DNA from: Certhia americana
Lineage: Eukaryota > Chordata > Aves > Passeriformes > Certhiidae
Length of the DNA stretch: 64,000 bases
Direction: 5' to 3'
Assembly (NCBI GenBank): GCA_018697195.1
Contig: CM031866.1
Span: forward strand, 7,259,048-7,323,047
The notes under the pieces are model-generated. The model was not told the origin of the DNA. It did no database searches and saw only the letters and a list, made by a program, of their open reading frames with translations. How positions within the stretch are numbered: position 1 is the stretch's first letter; every line of letters begins with the position of its first letter. Positions 13,450 through 27,300 of this stretch are shown piece by piece. The translations under genes were made by a program, and so were the position numbers.

Positions 13450-14715
13450 TTGGTGGATGTTCTGGGCAGATTTATTACCAATTAGCTTTATTTCTTTGCA
13501 TTTATACAGCTATTGACTATGTTTTATGTAGTTGATAGGAGTTTAGAGCACTGTCATCTTGTTATGATGTAAACTCTGTAGAGCCACGATATCGATCTCA
13601 CTGAGGTTTTTTTCTTACGTATACCATTGCAAGTATTTTAATAGCAGCTTCAAAATAACTTCCACAAATTGGCAGTTGAACTTGTACGTGAACAAAATAG
13701 ATTTGTGATCAAGCACTGAAAATGCTTGAAATCTAAACCAGCTTCTATTGCTGGAAAATAATTGCTAGATAGATACTAAGAAGCTGGACTACTTGATAGA
13801 AGATTGTGGAAATATTATTTTAAAAGAAATAGTTTGAAGATGTATGAACAAAAAATGAAACCTCAAATGATGACATAGCGCAGATAAACTATTAAGCAGT
13901 TACTGCTGTTATTTCTTTATCATAAAACAGTTACATAGGAATTTATGATAGGATATTTGCTTGCATATTTTTTTTTGATGATTATGGAAGGGGGAAAGGA
14001 AACAAGATGAGTTTAGGAAAGAACAAATAGCGGTGATAGTATAAAACTAGTAATCAGTGATCCAGAGCAAGGGCATAGAATGGAAAATGCTTGGTTTAAT
14101 TGTTAATGAAATAAAGTAATAGTGATAATCGGCTGATTTCCTATCTTTCTTACCTTTGTAGAAGAAACGCACTTAAGAAATGCTATGCCTGCTGCTCCTG
14201 ATGTAAAAACATGCTGTCTTGTCCTGAAAGTAAAATTTTTCAAGCCCAGCATATCTTTTCTAGTGCTGACCAAAAGCAGGTGCTTGCAGGAGTATAAAAT
14301 CAGAGTAAGCATGTGTGGTGCTTCCCCTGGCCACCATCCCACCCTCCAGCCATGTGTCACTCAGAGACTTCTTGAGCCAGGTGTGATGTTTGATTTGTAG
14401 AGCTCAGTGAATTTCTTTTCCACAGTTTTGGATAGGCTCTGCATAAAACTTATATAGGTTTTTTGGCATCCACAGGTGCCCATTGTAGGGAGTTTGGGGC
14501 ATCCAGAGATAGTTGTGATTGGTCAGGAAGGCTTGACAAAAACACTCGGGTGTGGGAAGGTAAGAAAGATGAGAAAGGGGAAGTTGTGGGATGGGGGAAA
14601 GACAGTGGCTGAAACACTTTGACATTGCCTTCGAGGAGTGGACTGGCTTAGGGTGACTCCCAAGAGGGGACAAGCAGTGCAATGGAAGAATGAATCCAGG
14701 CTTAGCTCTTCTGGC

Positions 14716-14838
14716 TTATATATGTGTATATGTGTGTGTACATGTATCTATATCTATATCTATATCTGTGTGTGTGTGTGTGTGTATATCTGTGTATGTG
14801 TATATATGTATATATATGTGTGTATGTATGTATATGTA
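14716..14838. repeat. Compound microsatellite (TG/TA/TATC)
   Basis: About 120 bp of alternating TA and TG units with a central run of TATC-type tetranucleotides and a pure (TG)n block near 14767-14784. Frames on both strands read through it (Y-I-C-V type and H-T-Y-I type), which explains the artefactual short open frames here. It lies in intron 1 and is probably length-polymorphic. Confidence 0.95.
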
Positions 14839-15127
14839 GTCATGAGAGCGGCCAGCAAAAATGGGATGCTGTGCAAGGCAGGAGATGAGCAGTGGCTGGA
14901 TGAGAGGGCTTTTCTTTCTGTGTAGACAGAAGTCTAATCTCAATAAATCTTCACAATGTAGAGGCAGATATGACAAAACACATCCATAACTGAAATCACA
15001 GTAAGGCTGATAGTATGGCCGTGGGGGTTATTTTTCCTTTTAACTTGCACTTGCCAACTGGGTAACTCTCAATTTGTTCTCTTTGCTTATTTACTGAGCA
15101 ACAAATTTTACCTTTTAATAATTAGTG

Positions 15128-15179
15128 ATAATCCTGTGGATAGGGCCATAGGCAGATGTTTTGCCTAACTCAGGATTAT
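15128..15179. repeat. Nested inverted repeat (two-stem hairpin)
   Basis: The outer arms are ATAATCCTG (15128-15136) and CAGGATTAT (15171-15179). The inner arms are TAGGCA (15149-15154) and TGCCTA (15162-15167) with a 7-nt loop. All pairs are perfect; the internal loop is asymmetric (12 and 3 nt). It lies in intron 1 on the transcribed strand. Function is unknown. Confidence 0.55.
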
Positions 15180-18100
15180 TGTGCCTGGCTTTAGTGTAGC
15201 TTTAGTTGGTCTTGCAGCTTCCACTTTACCTCCTGATGTTTTACTGGATGAAATACAGCAAGTGTTCTGTTTTAAAAAGGGAAAAAATTGTCCTGTACAT
15301 TAATTTCTAATTGAATGCCAACCAAAACAAGCTAAATGAAACAGACTTGTTAAATGAGGACTTAATGGACTGAGCATGATCTGTCTCTGAGAAACTTGAA
15401 AGAAAGTCCTTAGAGTTTATTATTTTTCCCTCGTGTTTGTTTGCCCAGGCTGGGTGTGTGCTTGCAGTTTTTGTGAGTTCATTAATGGGTCAGCTGTGGG
15501 CAGTTGTGTATAACAGAACAGCCATATATGCTATTTGCTAGGTCTGATGCTCAGTAGAAAGTATGGAAAATAACACTGAATGTTACCTTCTGTTTCTTGC
15601 ACATAACTTATAATTATGCAGTTACTTTTGGCAAATACAAAATGTCAGAGGAGGAGGGAGAATCACCATTCATTTCAAATGGAAATGATGCATAGTTTGG
15701 GGAGCCTTGTTTTTTGGTGATTTGCTTGGTACTTTTGCCACACATCAGTAATATCAGCCAAAATAATGTCAATAAAACCAGGGCAAATTAATGCAGAGAC
15801 AATTAAGTATGATTCCATTATCATGTCTATAGTAGCCAAAGACCAGGTAGGGTCACATTCAAACACCTTAAATGGTCCTGCTGCTCTCTGCTGTTTTACT
15901 GTGACCCTTCATGTAAGCTAAGCACCTGCCTCTCTTCTTTTAATAATGTTTACATCAATCCTGAGACAGCCTTTCAAAGTCAGATTTTCATCTGGTCTTT
16001 TACAGTAGCTGCCCTACTTCCCTGCACAATTTGCATGTGCACTTTCCCACTTGTAACTATTTATATATTGAGACATTTGCCAAGTGTTGGAGGCTCAGGT
16101 TGTATTTTCAATGTGAGTCTACCCCAGGTCCTTGGATTTGCTTCTGGCTCACTCCTTCAACCCCTTCTGGAGTTTGGATGTAAGAAGTACTTTTCTTCTA
16201 ATGTGTCAGTCCATCATAATCATGGTGGAGACCTGGGTGCTCTTCTGCTTGAGTTAAAGCCCTCACTTCTGCAGGGCGAAAGATTATCAAATTTTAGAGG
16301 CAGCCCAGGTGGTCAGGTTCAGGTCAGTTTTCATGTTCATTCTGTAGTGCAGATACAAGCCTTGTTTTAGTTCTGAGAGGGTTTATTGTTTTCTGGGATT
16401 GGAGACATGCTTTCAGAGCAGGAGCCATTAAGGCTTCTTTTTTAACCTTTGCTCCCTGTTTTGAATTTCAGCAACCTCTTTTGAGGGAAATGTTTTTAGT
16501 TTGTCAGGACTTGTCAGTAGTTGGATGTATTGGCTTATTAAAGAGAGTGCAAGAAATAGTTAACCTCAGTCAAAGGCTGAATAGGTCGAGAAGAGATAAC
16601 AAGGAATTATGAATAAGAAGTGGAAAAATAGCCAAGGAAAAATGCAGGGGCATAAGGTGCCATGCCATTTGTCAGGAAAATAGGAGGAATGAAGAAGCAG
16701 CTGGCCTTTCCTTTCTTCCCAGCCTAACTTTAAGTGGCCAAGTGGATCTTCTGTCTGTTCTTCAAGTCTGATTTTTAGTTTATAACATTCTCTGCAGTAG
16801 GTGCAGAGGTGTGACTCCTGTCTTCTTCTGGATTGTGCTAAAGAGCATTCTGAGTTTATTCAGTTGTATATGGGTTGTGTTAGTCCTTTAGGCAGTGATT
16901 ATGAATGTGGTCCACGTCCTTTCCTTAGTCCATGATGTTTCTAGAAATTTTTGTGCCTTGACCATAAGAGATGAATAGAATTTCCAACATGACTGCAATG
17001 AATAAGGTGATTAACATGAAAATTGAAAATTAAAATAAGAAGTACTGTCAAAATAACATTCAAAATCACATAGTAGTGTATGAAATAAGTTTTTGGTTTT
17101 ATGGATTATAAGATTGATGTTACCACGGTGAGGTTTTTGGCTGATGTGGTTTCTGAGTGGCATGTTTAATTTGGATGCTTCAGAAGATCCTGGTTTTTAG
17201 TGTTGGCTGCTCATCCTGCAGTGATTGGTCTCACATTGTCCCTCAAGCTGAGCACTTGGAGCAAGAATTCCCCTAAAGTAGTCAAAAAAAAAAAAAAGTC
17301 CTCTCTTTTGTCGCAGTTTACTTCCAATTCTTTGAATCCCACCACCTTTTGCACATCAAGGTGCTGTTGATGGGGTACATCAAAGGGTGTGCATTGTAGT
17401 GTGATCCCAGAGCATCCCATGTGGATGGCTGGCTTGTGTGAACACAGCAGTCAAGTGTGGAGGCACCCTAGGAGGTTTCAACTCTTTGACTTCAAAATCT
17501 GCTCTTCCATCCTGGTGGGGCATATGGCAGATGCCTCTTACGTGTGTCACAGACTCTGGAATCTCCTCCAGAGTCACAGCAGAGAAGGCAGGGAGCAAAA
17601 TAACTGGATTTGGCCTCTGGAACACCAGTCAGGCCACTCCCTTAAATGCTTGGTCCCAGTCTCTGCTGAACAGACAGTGCCCCTTCAACTGAGCAGCTCA
17701 ATCTCATCATCTCCCCCCCCTTCGAGTATGCTTAACATTCACCTGTGGTGCAGGCAGAGGATACAGCTCTGATCTTCATTTTGAAAAAGAGAACGTTTCT
17801 CTAGTAACTGCTCACCAGATGCCCTAATTTATCTCCAAGATTAGGGGTGGGCCCCCTGCACACACCCCAAAGCACAGGGCATTGTGGTGGAAGGGGGAGT
17901 TTTTAGTTATTTAGGATTTTTGTGTTATTCCTGTCTTAGTAGCTCTTTCCAGAACCTAAATGGTTAAAGTAGAAAATGTTAGTAATTTTGCTGCAAATAA
18001 ATTGATCAGTATGCAAGACGGTTGTCACCGGCTGAATCATGGTCCACAGTTAAGGTAAACAGATCTGTGATGACATTTTCTGAGCAGAATACCAATGCTG

Positions 18101-21100
18101 CTACATTTCTTCCCAGAGGTTTCTGACTCTTCTTATATGCGGATAAAATTTGTCTCCAAGAAGGTTTTGTTCACAGGAAAGAAATAGCTTCTGTGTAAGA
18201 GTCTTCCTTAAAGGTGGGATTTCTTATATTTTGTGATTTATTTGTAATCAGAATTCTGTTGAGAGCATGGCAAGGAATGTTTTTGCTTTTCTGCATATTC
18301 TCTCTGTACAGTAGATGTTTTTGATGTGGAGTCTATTTAAAAGTGTCTGGCAATGGAATGAAAGTAAAGCAGTATTAACAGAGTTATCAGGAACAATGAA
18401 AAACGGGTTTTTTTATTTTCTTTGAGAGTGAGCTCTGTTTTATAATCTCTCTAGTTAACATGTAGAAGCAATGACTAAATATACAGCTAGATTTTTAGCA
18501 TTAGTGTTTCTGTGAAGTATTTTTGACTACATGATGGCTTCAAATTTTTGTTGGCATATTCTAAAGTAAGAGCTATGATATAGTTTTTTCATAAATGTCT
18601 CTGTGCTAGGCAGAAAATCCCCCTTGCAACTGACTGCAATCAAAACCATTTAGCTGAGATGCATCTAACTCCCGTATGACTTCAGGGTAATGAAAAATAC
18701 AGTTTCTTAAGAAGTTTTTGAAATCTGCTTTCTTAGAATATTTAAAAGAACATTTTGAAATCACTGTGTACAGTGCTGTTGATGGGATTCGGGTATGTTC
18801 TGTGTAATTCTGTGTTTAGCCTTAGATCCACATTTACTTGGAGGTGATTGACATCTCAGCCGTTCCATGGATTAGTGGCTGGAAATCTGTCGCGTTTGTA
18901 TTGATAAAAGTAGAATTTCCTCTGCTTTAGTCAGATTTTGGTATCTGACTTTAGTCGTGGTTATTACAGTAGATGCTGAAGGATAAAGGAGCCCTGTGGA
19001 GAGCATGCTCAGTGGTACCTGACATGGAATAACAAACCTGGAACTGGTCCTCACAGCTAATGTCAGGGATGCAAAGTCTCTGGGAGTCGGCAAAACCATT
19101 TCTCCAGTAGACTTAGGGTTTAAACCTGGCCCTGTCCGTGTCTGCTGTATTTAGGCAAGGGGAGTACAGCTCAAATAGTGTAGTTAACAGGACTTTTTGT
19201 AAGATGGACTTAGGAAGTCTTGTCATGCACAGCATTACAAAGGTTCCCAGCAGGATGCATGGCTGTGGTTTGTGGAGAGGAGCAGAGCAGGGGCCACTGT
19301 CTCCAGGGCTGTGTGATGCTTCCTGTGAGGATACCTGGCCAAAGAGCTGGGGATACCTCAGCCAGACACAAATTTGAGTCAGAGACAAGATAGAGCTGCA
19401 TTTCAGCCAGTGAATTTGGGGTGGGGCTCAAGATTTAAAGTTTGAGCTTGAGAGCTATGGTTTAATAATTCCCTAGCAAAAAAGAGAAGTCCAGGTTTGT
19501 CCTGGCATGCTGCACTTTTCAGTAATTCTTGCTGTGATTTGGGTTCTCGTGCACTTTCATGGTATCCTTGTGTAGCATTTAGCTTGCTCTTTGTGCTTTG
19601 CTTTGTGAAGTGCACAGCAGCTATTTCTTTTGCAGATCTATGTAACAGCTTGAGATGAATGTGGATTTTTGGGGGAATAAATCCCTGTATTTTATCCCAG
19701 TATTTTAATATGTGGTTGCAGATTATCTTTTCTTTCAGACACATCCGTGAATGTTTTGGGGTTGACCTAAATGTGGCACTGGAGTGTAATGTCCAAACTT
19801 TGAATGTTCAGCAATGAAATTAAGTCTGGACAGAAATGGAGGGACTAATTCTGCTTTTATATTGTTCCTGGGTTAATGTGGCTCCTCGGGGATCCCCAAA
19901 ATGAACATAAATAATATGTGGCAGGATCTGGCCTGCTCCCAGACATGACAGTGATAAGACAAGGGCTGTTAAATGTCCAGCTGAAGGAGTGTTCACTAAA
20001 GATTGCAAGTGTTGTGCTGGGTTTTGTTCTAATAACATTTCTGTGTTCTTTGGCAGATCTCTAGGAACTCTCTTAGCCTCCAAATGAAATACTGCACGCA
20101 TTTTTTCAGCAAAAGAATTATTTCTATTTGACACTACGAAACACCTTTTAAAGATTATAAAGAAATTTGTTCAGAACGATGCCGTGATGGTTACAGATGA
20201 TTTTCATGAATGTTCAGCTTGACCTTTTTTCACTTTCTGAGAATTATAATCTTGTGTTCATGTTTTAATTTTGGGTAGAGTAAGGAACATTTGTTTTATT
20301 TCCACTGGCAGAAGGGAAGTCCATTCTTTGAACATTCAGTCTCAGAAAGAGAACACCTTGTTTCCCAACACTTGTTTCTGCTTAAACACTTCTGTGAACA
20401 TCAGTGTTAATGTGTATCTGGATGTGGGTTTAGATATGCCTGAATACATGATCTTTAGGATTGTTGCCCCAGCATGTCTTTCTTTTTTTTTTGTTTGGTT
20501 TGGTTTGTTGTTTCTTTTTAAATATATCTGTAACCAACTTAATGCTTCAGGTCTGGGCTTCCATACTAATTTATGCTCCAACAGAGTAACTGGGACTGCC
20601 CTAAATTCGTGTAACTATACAGGATTGTGAGCTACTCTTGAGACTTTCTTACGTTATTTTTTTTTCTTTTTGCCTGTGTCTGATGCATGCATGCATTTTT
20701 TTGTTTTGTTTTGGTAATAGGCTCCTTGGAATGCTTCTCTACCGCAGTATTTCTGTCTGAGACTCCAGTTTATGAGTGTCATTTTTCTTCTCTATCTTGT
20801 TTTCTTTCTTACCATAGACAGGTAACTTCACAGATGTTTAGTCAGAGAAGCAGCTGATTGTTCAATCAGATTTTGCTTTTGGCTCTGCCTTCCCAGGTTG
20901 GCTCTTATTTTTGAGATAACATGTCAACATTTTTACTTTTCTCACCAGGCATATTTTATAAATGTAAAAATATCATCAAGATCTGGTTCTTTTTTTATAT
21001 TCTCATGAATGAGTAGAGATGAAAGGAATTTGGGGAGCAGTTCAGATCCATTCCATGTTCTATCCAGATGTTCTTGCAGCCTTCAGCTCTAGTGAGTTAA

Positions 21101-24100
21101 GTTTTTACAGTCACGATCTATTGTTTACATTTCTGCACAGCCATCCAACTTGGATAGAGCTTCTGACACCCAGCTGGCTGCAGCTGAGCACTGAGATAGT
21201 TCACTTTGTTATCTCTGTCCCTGAAGTCCCCGTGCAGTGCTCTGGTGTCACTGTTGGTACATCGAGGCAGTGTGTGAGGAGCTCTGCTGCTGCCCTGGCT
21301 GGGTCAGCATCAGGGTGTTCTGTGCTCCACGGTGCTGTTCCCCTCAGAATTGTTTTCTTTGCTGCGTGGCTTGAAAGAGACCAAAACCTCTTGGCTTCTC
21401 CATCTGCACAACTCTTAATTCTGTTGTGTCAAGAGAGAGAGCCTGGAAACCTGACTGCTTTTCTCAGCAGTGTATATGCACCTCGAGCACCTCATGAGAG
21501 CTGCAATGGCTCACACCAGTGGTGATGTCTCTGACATGGGAAGCTCTGAAATGGAAGGGTAAATTGGGTGACTTACACACTGATACATGTGCAGGTCTAT
21601 CACAACTTCACCACACTGCTGCAGATGGGAAACTCTTGTGATTTGAAGGGCCTGAGCCTTTCCTCCCTCTTAGCTGAGCTTTCATGTGGATGAATGTCAA
21701 TGTGTCCCCGATGAAGTTTGTTTTTCTTCTTGTGCTCCTGTCTTGGAAATGGAAATTTTTGAAGACCTCTTTTCAGAGCAGTCAGCACACTGAGTGTGGT
21801 TTCATTCTCCCAGGACTGTGAAGACATATCTGAAGGCTGATTTGTTTAAGAAGTTACTTTCTGTATGGCACTCTTTTTGATGTGCTGTTCTATAGAACCA
21901 AGATACCTACACAGTAATTCTTTGGCTTATACTGTGATAGATGGTGATCTGTTTGTTGTAAAATATTTTCTTTCACATGTTTTTGGACACTGACATAACT
22001 GAACCTCTCGTTTGGCCATTCCTTTTGCCTTTTTTTCTCCCCTTATAAAAATTACAGTTCTATTTGTCCTTCCTACTTGAATCTTGATAGCTGCCCTTGC
22101 CTCTTATATTTTCATACATGTAAGGCTGAATGTAAGTGCAGAAAAACAACTCATTCTGCCTATCCAGAACCACCTAAATTGGACAATGATCAAAACTATC
22201 TGTCTTGTCTCAATGATGAGAGCAAGGGCTCTACAGAAAGAGGTTTGCTCAACCTGTTTTGGATACACCTCTAAGCATGGAATGCATAACGAGAGCAAGG
22301 GGGCTTTGTTTCCTTTTTTTTTTTTTGGTCAGCTGTAAAGTTACCTTAAACAATTAGTTTTGGCTTTTGGACTTCTAAAAGTAGATGAATACAACCCTTC
22401 ATATGTTTTTTCATCATCTTTGGTTTAGACTGAGGAAAATGAGGTTACAAGAGTTTTTCATCACAATACAATGTTGTTCTTACTCTTAAAATACTGCTCA
22501 GAGATGATCTGAAATTGTATTAGAGTTACTACTTTAAAAAATCTGATCTCCTTGATGGTCTAAACTGAAATGTGTTTCTGAATGACAGAGACGCTTTGCA
22601 GGTAGATTTATTATGGTTTTTACCATCTGCTTTAATAAATGAGTGAGCAAAACATTTCAAAATGACATTCAGTTCTGTCCATGAGAGATGAGTTTGAATG
22701 TTGTGAGTGAATTATGGGCATTACACAGCTAAGGGTACTTATTCTGGAAATAGTGATTTACCAGTTGTTTGCATGCTGATGCTTTTATTTGTCTGCAGAT
22801 ATGCTAATGTGCATTAATGTTGTGTTTCCACATAGCTGCAGCTTTAGCCACTGTGGAACTTTCTGTGGTGTGAGGGCGTAGGCAGAGGTCTCATTGTTTA
22901 GCCTTGCAGACTTTGTTAAAAAATACTGGGTTGCTGTGTTGCTTTTTAGTTGAAAAGAAGTTAATAAAACTAAATGTACTAGAAGAAATTCATGAAATCA
23001 GTGAACAGATAAAATGTTATTATTTGAAATGCATAATGTTGCATAATGGATGTGTATAAAGTGTGGCAGAGATGGAAGTGCTCTCCAGACATAATGAAAG
23101 AACATGGATTCCTGTTTCCATAATTGAAGTTATTTCATACTTATCTGTTAGGGGAAAAAATAGCAGTATTTTTTAAACAGATTTGCTTTCCATTAGTAAT
23201 TATATTTAGCTGTAGCTCCAGATACCTTGCCAAGTTTTGGGGTTTTTTTTTTAAAAGTTGGAAGGAAGATGCATTTTCTTTCAAGATAATTAAATGTTTT
23301 GACTGTAGATTTTGCCTCCAGAATGAATAAAGTATATGTGCATTAGAAAAAAGTTTTAATTGCTCATATAAGCATAAGTTTATAAGAGTTATACAGAGGA
23401 AAAACATTCTTAACCCAATGCTTAATAATGGGATAGAAGAAAAGGGTATACATATGTTATGTTCTACTTTTCTTTTTTGAAGTTATGAACTATTATTAAT
23501 AGAATTTAGAAGTACTTGCCATAAGCAGTCTGAAAACCATTGCATAAGGTGAGCTTTTGTAGTTTCTCACATCAAAATTTTGAGGATCTCATTAACCTGT
23601 GGCTGTACCTCAAGCCCTGGGAGAGGGATGAGTATCAGCCTGGATTTTGGGCTCAGTTCTGCTCTGCAAGACACCACACAGAAATGCAGGAAGCCCTTGA
23701 GCTCTTCTAAGTTCAGTCTGGCCCTCTGAATGCCTCCAGAATATAAATAAAACCTGTATCACCTGATAATTCATCACTGCTCTCAACTCTTGGCCTCTCT
23801 GGCAAACTGAGTTTTTTAACTTTTATTTTTCTTGGTAACCTGGTACCATGATCCACAGGTTCATTTCTCTTGGGAATTCAGCTCTGCATTTCTGTACAGG
23901 GCTCTTTTACTGCTGTAATAGTTGTTGGCCTTCATCTGACAGCCCCTTTGAGATTTAAAATGAGAACCATTAGGTCTGTGGAATTACAGAAATATCTACC
24001 TGCAATTCTCTGACTTCCAGGCACTGTAATGTCTATTAATCTAGCTGGGCTTTTTCTAAAGGATCTGTGAATCTGCTGGGGTTTTGTAGGAGAGCTTTAC

Positions 24101-24241
24101 TTTTCCTTAGAAATAAAAAGGAAAGCTTTCTCTGTTTGTTTAGGGAAGGGCCTGTCTCTAATGTTATGAGCAGAGGTTTCTCATTGAAGGTAATGGATTA
24201 AGGGATTTTTCCCCACCTCTTTCCCTACCTCTGCCTTACAG

Positions 24242-24353
24242 AAATGGCATCAGATATTCCTGGCTCCGTGGCCTTGCCAGTGGCTCCAATGGCGAGTGGA
24301 CAAGTGAGGATGGCAGGATCCATGCCTTCCAGAGGAGGAAAGCGTCGCTCTGG
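24242..24353 (+). CDS. ARNT2: ARNT2 exon 2: flexible N-terminus with basic patch
   Basis: This 112-bp exon lies between the acceptor ttacag (24236-24241) and the donor GTAAGC (24354). It enters with two bases (AA) completing the Glu codon begun in exon 1, continues with ATG at 24244, and ends with two bases (GG) of a Gly codon finished in exon 3. It codes MASDIPGSVALPVAPMASGQ, then VRMAGSMPSRGGKRRS. In mammals as I recall, the Met of MASD is residue 12 and the protein starts at MATP in exon 1, so the ATG here is probably internal, although it could serve as an alternative start. The KRR cluster resembles part of the N-terminal nuclear localisation signal described for ARNT. The segment MASG is one residue shorter than the remembered mammalian MAATG. 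The region is expected to be disordered. Confidence 0.96.
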
Positions 24354-27300
24354 GTAAGCATCTCCTTTTTTTTTCAGGTCTGAAACTGGAAATTACTTGT
24401 ATTGTAAAACTCCTGTTGCACCTGTATATATCGGTGTGTTTGTTATGTAATGTTATATTTATGTAAATTGCATTATGACATTAGCCACTGATGTTTTGTT
24501 TTTCTCTTCAAAGCTAAGCATATGGCTTGTTGTTTCGCTTGTTTCAAAAGATTTTCAGGTTTGGCAAAGCATCCAGGAAGGAGTTTGGATCCCGTGGCTG
24601 TTGTAGATATAATGAATGTGTATTGTCTACATCTGTTTAATCTCACAGTGATTTATCAAGTGAATAAAGGTAGCAAGATTGCACATGCAGACTTACTCAA
24701 CTTCATCTGAAGGTTACATTTGGAATCTCTTAAAGCAAGGCCTATTAAAGAAGTTTTCTTTATATTTCCAGGTACAGAAATAGCACGAGCACTCACTCTT
24801 CAGAAGTTGTGGATGATGATATTCTAGGTCTCACTGGATGTGCAGCACAGTCTGCTTCTGGGAGAAAGGCATGAATCAAATTCAGCCCTTACAAAGCTTG
24901 AGGGCTCTGCTAAAGAAGAAAATTTGTTTTATTTAGCGTCAGAGGCTGATGTTGTGTATGAGTGGTTGCCCACATGAGATTGCTCTGTGGCAACTCATAG
25001 TAGTTGTCTCTGTTAGAAGAGAGCAAGAGTTTGAGAAGGACAGAAAACTACTCTCTAGTATTCACAGCTCCTTCCTGTTTTTATCAAAGGTTGATTACAA
25101 ACAGTAATGGTCTTTGGGTGATGCTTTCTCAGTGATAACTGATCCAAGAGTCTCTTCAAAAGAAATAGGTTAATCTTATATTTAGTCCTAAATAATGCAG
25201 TGGTGGGGCTTAAGAGAATTGACATTGTGAGTAAAATCTTCACTGGTGAACACCTAAGGAAGACATTGTTCCTTTCAAGAGCTACTCTAGGGATTGTTCA
25301 CCAAGATCTATTCCCAATTTTGTGTGTCTGCTCCAGTAACAGTGCTGGAGACTCAATCAATCTTGCAGTGAATTAACGAGGGAGAAGGTTGGAGTGCAGA
25401 GCGAGGTTGGTGTGATGTGAACACTCTGTGTTGTTGTTCTGAGGGGAGTTCCTTTGAAGAGAACAGTTTGAGACTCTCCCCTCACTGAGTGCCCTTCTTA
25501 TGCTGAGTTAACTGTATGAAATTGGTTTGAGAAACTCCTAAAATCTGTCTTTGACAGGCATCACATTCTTCTTTTTTGCTGCTCAATGAGAAAACCTTTC
25601 TAAACTTGCACTCAAAAGAAAAGACAAAGCATTAACATTTTTTCATTGCTACCTAACATAGATAAGGCTTTGTACTTAAGTTGCAGGATATTTGATCTCT
25701 ATTTTGATCATAAACCATGTCAGCTCTGCATATCGGTTTGCAATTTACTGTTGCCAAGGTTTGATGCTGCTGACTGTGTAATATTCTGATATTAAATACT
25801 GACTTGATATTAATTGAAATGCTTTAACTGTTGCATTTTAAGTATTGTCATCTATTTGTAAGAAGGTGAAGTGAGGGAAGGGTGGGAGGAACATAAAATC
25901 AAATTATTTTAAGTGTCTTTAACATGTTAATTCAGTGAGTAAATTAGTATAGATTCAGTTATATCTGGATTGTGGTATTTAATCTGTGCTCCGTAGCTCT
26001 GAACTAATAGCCTTTCTCCAAGCCTGAGCTGAGAATGTTTTCTTTTTGTTTTTGTTTTTTTTTTTAAATAAATGTATGCTGTGTGTGTATTCAGACCTTG
26101 AGGGAAAGAATTCCTGCGGTGTCTAATTCCTCTGAGCTTCTCTTTGAACAAAGTTGCAACTAACACTTGGTCCTTTCACTGCTGTTCTGGTGATACATCT
26201 TCCTACACCTCAATCCTTGGGCATTTTAGAAGTGAGTGTTTTGTGTCAAACATAAAGGAGTGGAGCTAGTGTGCACAGCCAGCTTTCCCAGTTTTGGTTA
26301 TCTCTGAAAATTGTTTCTCTTTTCATAATTGCTGAGGCAAGCTGGCAGAATTATTGCTGTGTGGACTTGAATGTAGATCAGTTTAAAGTCATTGGTTATC
26401 CAGAAGGAGTTTCTGCCCTGTCGGCATTTGGCTTTATTGACAGCTTGGAAAAATATTTTTCCTTTCTATAAATTATACCAGCTACTTCAGAGAAAAAAGA
26501 TAATACACTGCAGTGGTCAATGGCTACCTTAGATTAATGTACCTTCAGTTCTTTATTTTATGTGGTTTTAATTTAGGCTTTGCTGTATTAGAGGGTAAGA
26601 GGCTCTTCTACCTTCCTGGGCTCTCTGTATTTGGGCAGGGAGGGTTGGAGTTTTTTTGATGAGTTACTTTCAGCTGCATTGGTTTTGTTTCAGTTCACAG
26701 TGTAGCCTTGCCTGTTCTCTGAACCAGAACTATCAAAATTTGGGGAAAAGAGACCTCATCTCACCATTCTACCCCCCAGTACTCTGCTGAATAAAAGGCT
26801 GTAATACAGATCCCTATCTGCTTCTCAGCTGCGTTCGCTCCTGACCATTCCTTCCTGCCCTCTTCCTACACTCTGTAATCGTGGCAAGCATCTTTTGACA
26901 TTCCTTGGGAATTTTACATGGTCATTTTGTTGCAGTGTTGAAATCCTGTCGCTTGTCAATTCTTTTTAACCTGTGCTGTTCCACCTTGTTGGAGGCGTTT
27001 TGGTTTTGGTTTGTTGGGTTTTTTAATGGAAGTGTTTCTAATTGAGAATAATTAAATTTTAAGAAGTATTTTTATCACTGTATTTATGGTAGCCCCACAT
27101 CTTCTAAGGAAAATACATTTTAATAAGTACCTCATGCATCAGACCTTTCACGATTGATGTGAACAGTATGAAGGAGGAAAACAAGATTTATGCTGTCTCT
27201 TCAAAACAAAAGAGCATAGTGCAGCGCTTTTTAAAGCCTCTTTTTAATGGGAATTTTAAATGAAGATAAAAGATAGTCTTTCTGAATCTTCTGAAATGAT

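Larger units (their letters stand above)
1..24241 (+). other. ARNT2: Intron 1, 3' part (non-coding)
   Basis: More than 24 kb with no exon that I can support, ending in the acceptor ctgccttacag at 24241. It contains T homopolymers (1423-1448 and 11010-11039), a TG/TATC microsatellite (14716-14838), a GC-richer patch (about 12690-13010) and several inverted repeats listed separately. Open frames reach 168 codons (21019-21525, +), but they show no recognisable domain and no splice or promoter context. There is no CpG-rich stretch that could be the main ARNT2 promoter, so exon 1 is placed to the left of the window. Large first introns are usual in ARNT2 and often hold enhancers, but none is demonstrable here. 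Confidence 0.85.

Noticed and set aside
14638..14976. Open frames across the TG/TATC microsatellite on both strands
   Set aside because: Repetitive Y-I-C-V and H-T-Y-I translations are artefacts of the simple repeat.
17389..17772. 127-codon + strand open frame in a GC-richer stretch of intron 1
   Set aside because: Overlapping frames on both strands are equally open and none resembles a known protein; probably compositional.
21019..21525. 168-codon + strand open frame in intron 1
   Set aside because: No recognisable domain, no exon borders that fit, and composition like surrounding intron.
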